A stretch of DNA of 64,000 nucleotides, taken from positions 1-64,000 of the forward strand of contig JAIXYN010000048.1 of assembly GCA_027490195.1 (NCBI GenBank), given 5' to 3'. This document shows, one piece after another, positions 9,150-17,144 of this stretch; position 1 is the first letter of the stretch; each line of letters starts with the position of its first letter. Source of the DNA: Verrucomicrobiaceae bacterium. GTDB taxonomy: Bacteria; Verrucomicrobiota; Verrucomicrobiia; Verrucomicrobiales; Verrucomicrobiaceae. The notes under the pieces are model-generated. The model saw only the letters and a program-made list of their open reading frames with translations. It had not been told where the DNA came from and did no database searches. The translations under genes were made by a program, and so were the position numbers.

Positions 9150-11585
9150 CTATTTGCTGCCGATAAACGTCAGCACATCGGCCACGTCCTGGGCACTGAG
9201 AACGTTCTCCAGCCCCTCGGGCATGATGGAGGTTGTCAGCGTTTTGAGTTCGTGGATGTCGCTGCGAAGTACGATCATCTCCGCACCACCGGGCAGGCGA
9301 ATCGTGATGTTGCCCGGAGTCTCGGAGGCTAGTTGGCCCACGATCAACGTCTTGTCATGCTTTGTCACGCGCGTGGCTGCATTGCGTTGCTCTACGGCGC
9401 GGTTCGGATCAAAGATGGCTTCGATAAGCTGTTCGCGGGGTTTGGTGGCCACGGTGGTCAGATCGGGGCCTACTTCGACGCCGAGTTCACGCACCTTGTG
9501 GCAGGCCATGCATACCTTTTTAAACACCGAGGTTCCTCGTTTTGCATCGCCCTGCAATTGCGGCACCGCCGCTACATACTGGCCAACGACCTTCTGGCGG
9601 TTCGGGTTGTGGTTGGTAATCACCGGCATTACGGCGGACAAAATCGCTTTTGGTTGTGTCGGATTCAGCAATAATTTCTCAAATTCAGTGAACACCGCAT
9701 TCGACTTCGTGCCGGTGGCGGTCAGGGCTCCGGCACGCACCTGAGGCACTAATGGCTTGATCAATGCAAACACCTCATCCTGGCTCATTCCGCCGAGCTG
9801 CATCAGCGTGAACGCCGCCTGGATGCGGATTGGGGGTGCGGCGCCGAGCAGGGGTTTCAAATCAGCGATGGCAGAGTTCTCGTTGCGCTCAAGCAACAAC
9901 CGCTGTGCCGTGTCGCGTATCCAGCCATTGGATGATGCCATGGTAACAATTGGGGGTGTGGTGCCTTTAGGCGATCCGCTTTTGCTGATGCGATAGATTC
10001 TCCCGCGATCCTCCCCGCCGCGCAGATCCAGCCCGCGCGCGATTTCCGCTGGAATCCACTCTGGGTGTTCCAGCACGAGCCGGTACATGTCCACCACGTA
10101 TAGTGCCCCGTCTGGTCCCGTGCGTGCCATGCTGGGGCGGAACCAGTTGTCCTCACTCGCGATGAACTCGCTTTTCACATCGTCCGGATGTCGTGTGCTG
10201 GTGATGGTGCCGCCGGTGTAGTTCAGCACCTCACGATGTACCAGATTGTTCGCCGGTTCGCAGATGAACATCACCTGCGCGCCATCGGTGCCGAACGTGC
10301 TGTCTCTGAAGGGCATCGGCGAGCAGCCGGAGGTCAGGGTGTTCACCAAGCTGCCCTGGTTGAAGCGGCGCACGGGCGGGCTCGCGGGGTAGAGGCGCTT
10401 CTCATTATTCATGTCGCTGCGGATGGATTTTACCACGACTTCAGGATGCTGTTCGAGATAACGAAATGGCAGCCAGTAGTGCCAGCCGATGGTGCTGTTG
10501 TTGTTGCCAAACCAGTTGCCGAAATCATCACGCCATTTGCCATACTGGCTGCGCCCGCCTTCCAGGGCGAACTCGCCGCTGCGTGGATCAAAGCGAAAAT
10601 CGTTCGTTCCGAGGGCGATCTTTTTCCCCGCCTTCACGCAGGTGATGTCGCCGCCGCTGTCGCCATTCGCGCCGTAGAACCAGCCGTCCAGCCCCCAGCA
10701 GAAACCGTTCACCAAATGCTGGGGATTGCCCGCCGTGAAGCCGGTGTACCACGTCTCGCGCTTGTCGCACTTGCCATCGCCATCGGTGTCCTCGGCGTAG
10801 AAGATGTCCGGGATGTTGGCGATGAAGACGCCGTTCTTCCAGAGCGCGAGTCCGGTGGGGTGCTTCAGGTCGTCGAGGAAGAGGGTGGACTTGTCGTAGA
10901 TGCCGTCACCATTGGTGTCCTCCAGGATCTTCACCCGGCCTGTTTGCAGAGCGGAAACTTTTTCCTGCCCCACGCTGCCATCCTTCGTCTTTTCGCCGGG
11001 GGCAAAGGGGTAGTCCCCCATTTCCACCACCCACATGCGGCCTTTTGCATCCCAGTCGATGAACACCGGATCTTGCACAAGCGGTTCAGCAGCCACCAGC
11101 ATCGCCTCAAAGCCTGGCTTCACATGCAGCGCCTTGAGGGATTCCTGTGGAGTCTTTGGCGCTGGGCCGGGCACTTTCAGCAGCTCCGCAAACGGCATGA
11201 GCTGCTTTGTCCCGCTCCACATCGCGCCATCGCGAAAGGAGACGCCCGTGTCGCTGCCATCCGCACGCACGATCAGCGGCAGGCTGTTCGCATCTCCCGC
11301 TTTGCCCTCACGCATCACCTGCGACCAGCCTTCGTTCCATTGCAGCCCTTTCTTGGCTCGCTCCTTCGGAACGAAGAGAAACACCCCATACTCACGGGAA
11401 TTGGAAAGCACGATGTCCTCATGGCCGTCGCCATTCAGATCCACAAAGCGCACGCCATTGTCGTGCCCATGCTCGTCCTGAAGGGGGGCTGCATCGGGTA
11501 GAACATATTCGCGCAATGCGGATGGCATTTCGACGGCATTTAGAATGCTGCTGAAAATGAGGAGAGGCAGGAGGAATCTTGGCAT
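9150..11585 (-). CDS. PVC-type heme-binding CxxCH dehydrogenase with FG-GAP-like repeat
   Basis: An 811-residue secreted protein with an N-terminal signal (MPRFLLPLLIFSSILNAV). An FG-GAP/VCBS-type calcium-binding repeat follows (VRFVDLNGDGHEDIVL). The middle is a PQQ/sorbosone-dehydrogenase-like beta propeller of the membrane-bound dehydrogenase type found in Planctomycetes and Verrucomicrobia (TIGR02604), with VKILEDTNGDGIYDKS and DTDGDGKCDKRETW. Residues about 680 to 800 are a cytochrome-like domain (TIGR02603) with the heme motif CMACH and a distal region EQLIEAIFDPNRAVEQ. It likely oxidises a sugar or alcohol in the periplasm and passes electrons to its own heme. Substrate unknown. Confidence 0.93.
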   Translation of the reverse strand: MPRFLLPLLIFSSILNAVEMPSALREYVLPDAAPLQDEHGHDNGVRFVDLNGDGHEDIVLSNSREYGVFLFVPKERAKKGLQWNEGWSQVMREGKAGDANSLPLIVRADGSDTGVSFRDGAMWSGTKQLMPFAELLKVPGPAPKTPQESLKALHVKPGFEAMLVAAEPLVQDPVFIDWDAKGRMWVVEMGDYPFAPGEKTKDGSVGQEKVSALQTGRVKILEDTNGDGIYDKSTLFLDDLKHPTGLALWKNGVFIANIPDIFYAEDTDGDGKCDKRETWYTGFTAGNPQHLVNGFCWGLDGWFYGANGDSGGDITCVKAGKKIALGTNDFRFDPRSGEFALEGGRSQYGKWRDDFGNWFGNNNSTIGWHYWLPFRYLEQHPEVVVKSIRSDMNNEKRLYPASPPVRRFNQGSLVNTLTSGCSPMPFRDSTFGTDGAQVMFICEPANNLVHREVLNYTGGTITSTRHPDDVKSEFIASEDNWFRPSMARTGPDGALYVVDMYRLVLEHPEWIPAEIARGLDLRGGEDRGRIYRISKSGSPKGTTPPIVTMASSNGWIRDTAQRLLLERNENSAIADLKPLLGAAPPIRIQAAFTLMQLGGMSQDEVFALIKPLVPQVRAGALTATGTKSNAVFTEFEKLLLNPTQPKAILSAVMPVITNHNPNRQKVVGQYVAAVPQLQGDAKRGTSVFKKVCMACHKVRELGVEVGPDLTTVATKPREQLIEAIFDPNRAVEQRNAATRVTKHDKTLIVGQLASETPGNITIRLPGGAEMIVLRSDIHELKTLTTSIMPEGLENVLSAQDVADVLTFIGSK

Positions 11586-11689
11586 GACGAATGTATGAAG
11601 GAAACCAACGCTCCTGCAATGTCCCTTCCTTTGGGGTGAAGGTGAATTTGTGGTATGCTTTTTCGCTGTTCAGAGCAGTGCTGTGGTGC

Positions 11690-11890
11690 AGTGCGCAGCA
11701 GGCGGGTCGGGTCACGTTGTCCAGAACCGGCTGAAGCCGGTACTACACAACGTGCTTGTGGCCTGCGGTGTGCGGCATGCATTTCGCTGGCTTCACGATG
11801 TGCTAGAGTTCTTCGGAACGAGCTCAAGCGCGGAAGTACTTTTTCACCCCCATTTCATTCCCGCTTCATCAAGGTTTCACGCCGCTTTGG
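11690..11890 (+). repeat. Intergenic repeat unit C (partial copy of the creB upstream repeat)
   Basis: This region shares long stretches with the two tandem units at 14.3-14.85 kb. A nested hairpin is built from CACGTTGT (11713-11720), ACCGGCTGAAGCCGGT and ACAACGTG (about 11746-11753). It ends in the TTCAY box array listed separately. Open frames through it on both strands are by-products of the repeat. Confidence 0.75.
11843..11880 (+). promoter_or_regulatory. Array of four TTCAY boxes at 11-bp spacing (candidate CreB binding site)
   Basis: TTCAC (11843), TTCAT (11854), TTCAT (11865) and TTCAC (11876) repeat at exactly 11 bp, so the boxes face one side of the helix. TTCAC-N6-TTCAC is the known CreB/BlrA tag in Escherichia and Aeromonas. 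The array ends 23 bases before the start codon of the first gene of the creD transcript and recurs upstream of creB. Confidence 0.75.
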
Positions 11891-11903
11891 AGTTTGGGCG
11901 TCG

Positions 11904-13046
11904 ATGAAACCACTCATTCTCCTCCTGATCGGAACCAGCACTCTGCTGGCTCAGTCCATCACCAACGCCAAGCTCGATGATAGCGAGGTGCGCATCACCT
12001 ACGGCGAACTGAAACGCCTCGTTGCGGCCACATTGCCAAAGGAGCCGCCTCCACCTGCACCCAAACCGCTGCCTCCCATTCCTGCGGCGCTGCTCTCCGC
12101 AGTGTATCATATCGATACCCACGCCGATACCATCACCGCCGAGATGCAGGTCGAGAACTTCGACAGCGAGTGGCACACCGTTCCTCTCGCAGGCGCTGCC
12201 GCAGGCGTGCTCGCCGTGGAGCCCAAGGAGGCACGCCTCGTCGTCGCTGACGACTGCCTCTGTCTCGTCACTGACAAAGTCGGCACGCAGAATGTGAAGC
12301 TGACCTTCGCGCTTGCCAAAGCAGGGCAAGGGACCACGCTGCATCTCGCCGCCTCAGCCATCGCCTCGCTCGCGGTCAAAGAACTCCCCGAGGGCAAAGT
12401 CCTGCGCTTGCAGCACGGTGCCACGTCTCAAACCCTGACAACCGAGGGGCTTGCCGCGCTTCCGGCGCAGGGTGGCGAGGTTACCTTCGCCTTCGAAGAT
12501 GCGCGCAAGGCCGCGCAGCCTCCCATCGCCAGTCTTACGGACGACGCGATTGTGTCCATGGCATCCTACACCACGCAGGTCGTTCGCGATGGCTCCGCAC
12601 TGACCGAAGGTGCGATCACTGTACGTCACGATCACCCCGCCAGATTCATGCTGCAGCTGCCAGAGTCTGCCAAGCTGCTCCAGTGCCATGTGAATGGCGA
12701 TCCCGTGCGTCCCATAATCGGTGAAGCCAATCGCGTGGAGATTCCCCTTGATGATCCCGCCACGGATGGTGCGGAGTCGGAAGTGAAGCTCTCATTCACC
12801 GCCGTGCTCACACCTTTGCAACTCGCCGAGGGCGAACTCGATCTCGCACTGCCGCAGACTCCGCTGTTTGCGAAGCAGATCGACTGGAATGTGCAGCTGC
12901 CCGCCAGCTACGACCTCAGCTTCAGCGGTAATGTCGATGCCATTACCGACAAATCGAGCACGCCCGGACTCCAGCTTCGCAAATCTCTCTGTCGCGACCA
13001 ACAGCCCCAGGCACGCATCACCTACCGCAAACGCACCACCAACTGA
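11904..13046 (+). CDS. Secreted protein of unknown function in the cre cluster
   Basis: A 380-residue protein starting at the ATG at 11904, which opens a clear signal peptide (MKPLILLLIGTSTLLAQ). After a proline-rich linker (PPPPAPKPLPPIP) the rest looks like repeated beta-sandwich segments, for example YHIDTHADTITAEMQVENF, and no catalytic motif is visible. I do not recognise a family. It lies 32 bases upstream of the creD-like gene on the same strand and directly behind a TTCAY array, so it is probably the first gene of a creD transcript and could be a periplasmic partner of that membrane protein. Function unknown. Confidence 0.75.
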   Translation: MKPLILLLIGTSTLLAQSITNAKLDDSEVRITYGELKRLVAATLPKEPPPPAPKPLPPIPAALLSAVYHIDTHADTITAEMQVENFDSEWHTVPLAGAAAGVLAVEPKEARLVVADDCLCLVTDKVGTQNVKLTFALAKAGQGTTLHLAASAIASLAVKELPEGKVLRLQHGATSQTLTTEGLAALPAQGGEVTFAFEDARKAAQPPIASLTDDAIVSMASYTTQVVRDGSALTEGAITVRHDHPARFMLQLPESAKLLQCHVNGDPVRPIIGEANRVEIPLDDPATDGAESEVKLSFTAVLTPLQLAEGELDLALPQTPLFAKQIDWNVQLPASYDLSFSGNVDAITDKSSTPGLQLRKSLCRDQQPQARITYRKRTTN

Positions 13047-13078
13047 TTCTCTCAGCTCAACCTCATCACATCCTTGCC

Positions 13079-14263
13079 ATGAAACTCACTCATCTCACCA
13101 CCATCGCTGTCATCTTCGTCTGCACCACCATCGCCTGGTGGCTTCTCGGCGGCGTCATCACACAACGCACCGCCCATGTAGGCTATCAAACAGGAGACGA
13201 TGTCAGCGGGCGCTGGGGGCCACCGTTGCTGCAAAAGCATCCGGCCGCACGATTCACTTCATCCAGCGGTTCCAGGGTGGTGCTTCAGCCGTCGAAGAGC
13301 GATGTCAAAGTTCAGCTTTCCTACCAGCCCGTTAAAATGGGGCTGCTCTGGCAGCGCACTTACGGGGTGAAATTTGAAGGGGCCTACACCTTCACCAACA
13401 CGACGGCCATTACGCAGACTCTCAGCATTGACTTCGATCTTCCTGCTGGAAACACCCTGCTCGACAAAATCCGTTTCAGCCTCGGCGAAGGTGCCTCTGC
13501 CCGGCGCTCCGTCTCTGCGCCGCAGGAGGGAGTCATTACTGATGACGTGCAGCTTGCTCCGGGGGAAAGCATCCCGATCAACGTCAGCTACGAATGCCGT
13601 GGCATGGACTACTGGCGCTACGCCTTTGCGGATGCCAGCCGCATCCGCGAATTCACCCTCTCCATGAACACCAACTTTACGGATGTGAATTTCCCCATCA
13701 GTTCACCCACCGACCGCATGCCGACTGAGAAGGGGATGGAGCTCATCTGGAAATACGAAGACGCCATTTCCGCGCCGGGCATCGGCATGGAAATGCCGCG
13801 TGAGCTCAATGCCGGACCGGTTGCCGCCCAGATCTCCTTCTATGCGCCCCTTTCTCTGCTGCTGTTTTTTGTCGTGATCATCATCACCGCCACCTCGCGC
13901 GGCGTGTCGCTGCATCCGGTGAACTACTTTTTCCTCGCCGCCGGTTTCTTTGCCTTTCCCCTGCTGTTTTCCTACATGCTCGACGTGGTGCCCGTGCATC
14001 TCAGCTTTGTCATTGCCGCAGGGGCTTCGCTGCTGCTCGTTTGTGGTTACCTGCGTGCCGCTGCGGGGAGTTTTCTGTTTCGTGTCGGCGTCGTGGCCCA
14101 GACTGCCTATATGGTGCTCTTCAGCTATAGCTTTTTCTTCAAGGGGTTGACCGGACTGACACTGACCGTGGGTGGCATTGTCACGCTCGGCGTTTTGATG
14201 GCCCTGACTGCGAAGGTGGACTGGAGTCAGAAGCTGGGGGCGGTATCGCCGCGTCTGGCATGA
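13079..14263 (+). CDS. creD: CreD-like inner membrane protein
   Basis: A 394-residue protein with one N-terminal membrane helix, a large periplasmic beta domain (residues about 35 to 250) and a C-terminal bundle of about five to six helices. The helical part follows Escherichia coli CreD: HPVNYFFLAAGFFAFPLLF, YMLDVVPVHLSFVIAA, then CGYLRAAAG, and it closes with a DW pair (KVDWSQ). CreD (PF06123) is an inner-membrane protein of the CreBC regulon and its biochemical role remains unclear. The assignment is strengthened by the creB- and creC-like genes that follow. It is less similar to E. coli CreD in the periplasmic part. Confidence 0.85.
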   Translation: MKLTHLTTIAVIFVCTTIAWWLLGGVITQRTAHVGYQTGDDVSGRWGPPLLQKHPAARFTSSSGSRVVLQPSKSDVKVQLSYQPVKMGLLWQRTYGVKFEGAYTFTNTTAITQTLSIDFDLPAGNTLLDKIRFSLGEGASARRSVSAPQEGVITDDVQLAPGESIPINVSYECRGMDYWRYAFADASRIREFTLSMNTNFTDVNFPISSPTDRMPTEKGMELIWKYEDAISAPGIGMEMPRELNAGPVAAQISFYAPLSLLLFFVVIIITATSRGVSLHPVNYFFLAAGFFAFPLLFSYMLDVVPVHLSFVIAAGASLLLVCGYLRAAAGSFLFRVGVVAQTAYMVLFSYSFFFKGLTGLTLTVGGIVTLGVLMALTAKVDWSQKLGAVSPRLA

Positions 14264-14270
14264 GCTGATT

Positions 14271-14850
14271 TTTAATGAGGAAAGCAGGGATGCAGGTGGC
14301 GGTGGGGCTTCTTGTGTTCCTGTTTTCCTCATTTTTGAAGACTGAAAATACTGTGCAGTTCTGTAGAGCTGGGTTCGCTTTGCGGCTGGGCATAAGCCGG
14401 TTTTGGGTAGCGCGACCGGAACCGGCTGAAGCCGGTACTACACAACGTTCTTGTGGCCTGCGGTGCGCGACATGGATTTCGCTGGTTGCACGGATTGCTA
14501 GGGGTCTCCAGAATGAGCTCAAGCTTGGAAGTGCTTTTTCACTCGCATTTTTTAATGAGGAATGCTGGAGGCGGATGGGCTTCTTTTGTTTCTGTTTTCC
14601 TCATTGTTGAAGACTGAAGACACTGTGCAGTTCTGTAGCGCTGGGTTCGCTTTGCGGCTGGGCAACAGCCGGTTTTGGGTGGCGCGACCGGAACCGGCTG
14701 AAGCCGGTACTACACAACGTGCCTGTGGCCTGCGGTGCGGGGCATGGATTTCGCTGGCTGCACGGATTGCGAGGGGGCTCCAGAGCGATCTCAAGCTTGG
14801 AAGTGTTTTTTCACCCGTATTTCATCCCCGCTTCATCAAGGTTTCACGAT
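14271..14850 (+). repeat. Two tandem copies of a 280-bp intergenic repeat (units A and B)
   Basis: Unit A starts at 14271 and unit B at 14551; both begin TTTAATGAGG and share most of their length, including the palindrome ACCGGCTGAAGCCGGT (14421 and 14693) followed by ACTACACAACGT. A third, partial copy lies at 11.7 kb. Unit B ends in a complete TTCAY array; in unit A only the first box survives. The whole 14264-14974 gap between creD and creB contains no convincing gene. Confidence 0.88.
14810..14847 (+). promoter_or_regulatory. Second array of four TTCAY boxes at 11-bp spacing
   Basis: TTCAC (14810), TTCAT (14821), TTCAT (14832) and TTCAC (14843) repeat the order and spacing of the array before the creD transcript. 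The array ends 127 bases before the creB start, so it is positioned to control the creBC transcript, consistent with autoregulation. Confidence 0.75.
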
Positions 14851-14974
14851 GCTTTGGAGCTTGAGTGTTTATGCCTCTACTCCGCCCTCTCTTGCGGTTG
14901 CTGCCTCCCCTGAGATTCCCAACAAGCGTCTTGTCAGCGTCCCATCAGCGGTTCAAACATTCACCCCAGCCGAA

Positions 14975-15673
14975 ATGCCTGCCCAAATTCTCATCGTCGA
15001 AGACGAACCTTCCATCTGTGAAAACGTCGTTTATGCGCTCGAAGCCGACGGCTTTGCTGTGACCAGTGCAGGGACAGGCCGCGCTGCGCTGGAGCAAATG
15101 AAGTCGCAGGACTTCAGCCTCATTATCCTCGATGTAGGCCTGCCTGACATGACCGGCTTTGAGGTTTGCAAAACGATTCGCAAGACGCAGTCGCTGCCGA
15201 TTCTCTTTCTCACCGCGCGCTCTAGCGAAGTGGACCGTGTGGTGGGCTTGGAGATCGGCGGTGATGACTACGTGGTGAAGCCCTTCAGTCCGCGCGAACT
15301 CGTGGCACGGGTGCGCGCCATCCTGCGACGTGTTTCGGCGGTGCCGCTGCCGGCGGCGGCTGCGGATACCGCGCTGCCGCTGGTCATTGATGACACGCGC
15401 TGCCAGGCCATCTACTTCGGCACTGCCTTGAATCTCTCGCGCTACGAGTTCCGCATGCTCAAAGCTTTTGCGGCGCATCCCGGGCGGGTGTTTAGCCGTG
15501 AGCAGCTCATGGATCATGCCTCAGAAGAGCCGGATGCCTCGATGGAGCGCACGGTGGACACGCACGTCAAAACACTGCGCGCCCGCATGCGCAGCGTGCG
15601 TGAGGGGTTGGAGCCGATCGTCACGCATCGTGGCATGGGCTACTCACTGCTCGAAACCTGGCCTGACGCATGA
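14975..15673 (+). CDS. creB: CreB-like OmpR-family response regulator
   Basis: A 232-residue regulator starting MPAQILIVEDEPSIC. The receiver domain has the acidic pair in VEDE, the phospho-acceptor Asp53 (LIILDVGLPDMTGFEVC) and the Lys of DDYVVKPFSPREL. The C-terminal winged helix (about residues 130-230) follows CreB closely: LSRYEFRMLKAF, PGRVFSREQLMDHA, RTVDTHVKTLRARMR and the ending HRGMGYSL. E. coli CreB has the matching phrases, which makes this more specific than a generic OmpR call. The gene overlaps creC by four bases (ATGA) and follows a TTCAY array. Confidence 0.9.
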   Translation: MPAQILIVEDEPSICENVVYALEADGFAVTSAGTGRAALEQMKSQDFSLIILDVGLPDMTGFEVCKTIRKTQSLPILFLTARSSEVDRVVGLEIGGDDYVVKPFSPRELVARVRAILRRVSAVPLPAAAADTALPLVIDDTRCQAIYFGTALNLSRYEFRMLKAFAAHPGRVFSREQLMDHASEEPDASMERTVDTHVKTLRARMRSVREGLEPIVTHRGMGYSLLETWPDA

Positions 15674-17097
15674 GCCTCACTGTACGCTTTTTGCTGGGGT
15701 TTGCCGTGGTGACCACCGTGGGTCTGTTTGTGCTCTTCACACAGCTCATCCACCGCGTGGAGCGGCAGTATTTTGAAGCCATCGAAGAACCGATGGTCGA
15801 TGTGGCGAACATCCTTGCGGAAGTCATCGCAGCAGATGCGGATAACGGCGTGCTCAAGCCGCAGGCTGTTGAGAAGGCCGTGCGTGCCGCCCAGCAGCGC
15901 CAGATCAATGCGCAGATCTACAATCTCAGCAAGACGCGGGTGGACATGCAGGTCTATGTCACCGATGCGCAGGGCCGCGTGCTGTTTGACTCTGCTGGCA
16001 TCGAGCTGCCTGGCACGATCTCCCATCATCGAGACGTGAAGCTTACCCTGATGGGGGAGTACGGTGCGCGATCTTCCCGCAGCAGCGAATACGATCCGCT
16101 TTCCATCGTGATGTATGTCGGCGCTCCCATTCTGCATGAGGGCAAAACGATTGGCATGCTCAGTGTGGCCAAGCCCCAGCGCGGTGTGCTGGGGTTTGTG
16201 TGGGAGACGGAGCGCTGGCTGAAGTGGTCCATCATCACCACGGTGGTGATGATGCTGTTGGGCATCTACCTTGCGGCGCGCTGGGCCACACGCCCGCTGG
16301 AGGTGCTCACCCAGCATGCGCTGGCGGTGAGCCGTGGCGAGCGCTCCACCCCGCCTCGCATGCCGGGGCATCAGATGAAGACTCTCGGCAAAGCACTTGA
16401 GGACATGCGAGATGCTCTCGAAGGGCGCGAGTATGTGGAGCATTACGTGCAGAGCCTCACGCATGAATTGAAGAGCCCGGTCGCTGCGATCCTCGGTGCC
16501 GGCGAAATCCTGCAGGGCGATGTGCCGGAGCCCAAGCGTGCACGCTTTCTGCAAAACATACGCACCGAGGCAGGTAGGCTGCGCGATCTTCTTGAACGCC
16601 TGCTGCACCTTGCGGCCATCGAAAAGCAGAAGAAGCTCGAAACCAACGAGCCTGTCGATCTCGCAAATGTGCTGGACCGTTCGTGGGATCATCTGGCGCT
16701 CGTGGCACTGGGAAAAGAGGTGCGGCTAGAGCGTGACATGGTGTCAGGACTCATGACGCAGGGCGACCCTTGGCTCCTCGAACTCGCCGTGGGCAATTTG
16801 TTGCAGAATGCTATCGACTTCGCCCCGAAGGGCAGTGCCATCTCCGTGCGTGGCTACCGTTTTGATGCGAAGGTGGTGATCGAGATTGAAGACTCGGGGC
16901 CCGGCATCCCGGATTACGCCAGCACCCGTGTCTTCGAGCGCTTCTACTCGCTGCCGCGGCCCGACAGCGGGAAGAAGAGCACCGGCCTTGGGCTGTGTTT
17001 CGTCAAGGAAGTCGCGCAACTTCATGGAGGTAGCGTGGAACTGACGAATCGCGAAGGTGTGGCTGGAGCCAAGGCGATGCTGATTCTCCCAGGCTGA
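15670..17097 (+). CDS. creC: CreC-like sensor histidine kinase
   Basis: A 475-residue membrane kinase. A first helix (residues 8-28) leads into a single-cache-like periplasmic sensor (MQVYVTDAQGRVLFDS, YGARSSRSSEYDPLSIVMYV), followed by a second helix near 185-205 and a HAMP region. The dimerisation helix carries His265 in LTHELKSPVAAILGA. The ATPase domain has the N box (NLLQNAIDFAP), the G1 box (DSGPGIPDYA), the F box (VFERFYSLPR) and the G2 box (GLGLCFVKEVAQLHGG). These phrases match CreC of E. coli, including the sensor. Start overlaps the creB stop as ATGA, so the two are translationally coupled. Confidence 0.9.
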   Translation: MSLTVRFLLGFAVVTTVGLFVLFTQLIHRVERQYFEAIEEPMVDVANILAEVIAADADNGVLKPQAVEKAVRAAQQRQINAQIYNLSKTRVDMQVYVTDAQGRVLFDSAGIELPGTISHHRDVKLTLMGEYGARSSRSSEYDPLSIVMYVGAPILHEGKTIGMLSVAKPQRGVLGFVWETERWLKWSIITTVVMMLLGIYLAARWATRPLEVLTQHALAVSRGERSTPPRMPGHQMKTLGKALEDMRDALEGREYVEHYVQSLTHELKSPVAAILGAGEILQGDVPEPKRARFLQNIRTEAGRLRDLLERLLHLAAIEKQKKLETNEPVDLANVLDRSWDHLALVALGKEVRLERDMVSGLMTQGDPWLLELAVGNLLQNAIDFAPKGSAISVRGYRFDAKVVIEIEDSGPGIPDYASTRVFERFYSLPRPDSGKKSTGLGLCFVKEVAQLHGGSVELTNREGVAGAKAMLILPG

Positions 17098-17109
17098 GGG
17101 CGGGCAGGT

Positions 17110-17137
17110 TTGACAACTCAGGGAGGCTTTCTAGTCT
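17110..17137 (+). promoter_or_regulatory. Candidate promoter close to the start codon
   Basis: TTGACA (17110-17115) and TAGTCT (17132-17137) are separated by 16 bases and end only seven bases before the ATG at 17145. If used, the transcript would be leaderless or nearly so; there is no purine-rich ribosome binding site in that interval. Confidence 0.4.
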
Positions 17138-17144
17138 CAGGCTC

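Noticed and set aside
10188-11501. Open frame of over 430 codons opposite the PVC heme protein
   Set aside because: Antisense shadow with His/Ala/Val-rich composition and no recognisable domain.
14181-14794. Two similar minus-strand frames with CVVPASAGSG between creD and creB
   Set aside because: They are translations of the tandem intergenic repeat; similar phrases arise at the other palindrome copies, and there are no start signals.
14271-14850. CRISPR-like array
   Set aside because: Only two long units with a 280-bp period and no short repeat-spacer pattern; no cas genes in the window.
14871-15062. Short frame starting 23 bases after the second TTCAY array
   Set aside because: The distance equals that of the first array to its gene, but the frame is Arg/Pro/Ser-rich, runs into creB in the wrong frame and lacks family features.
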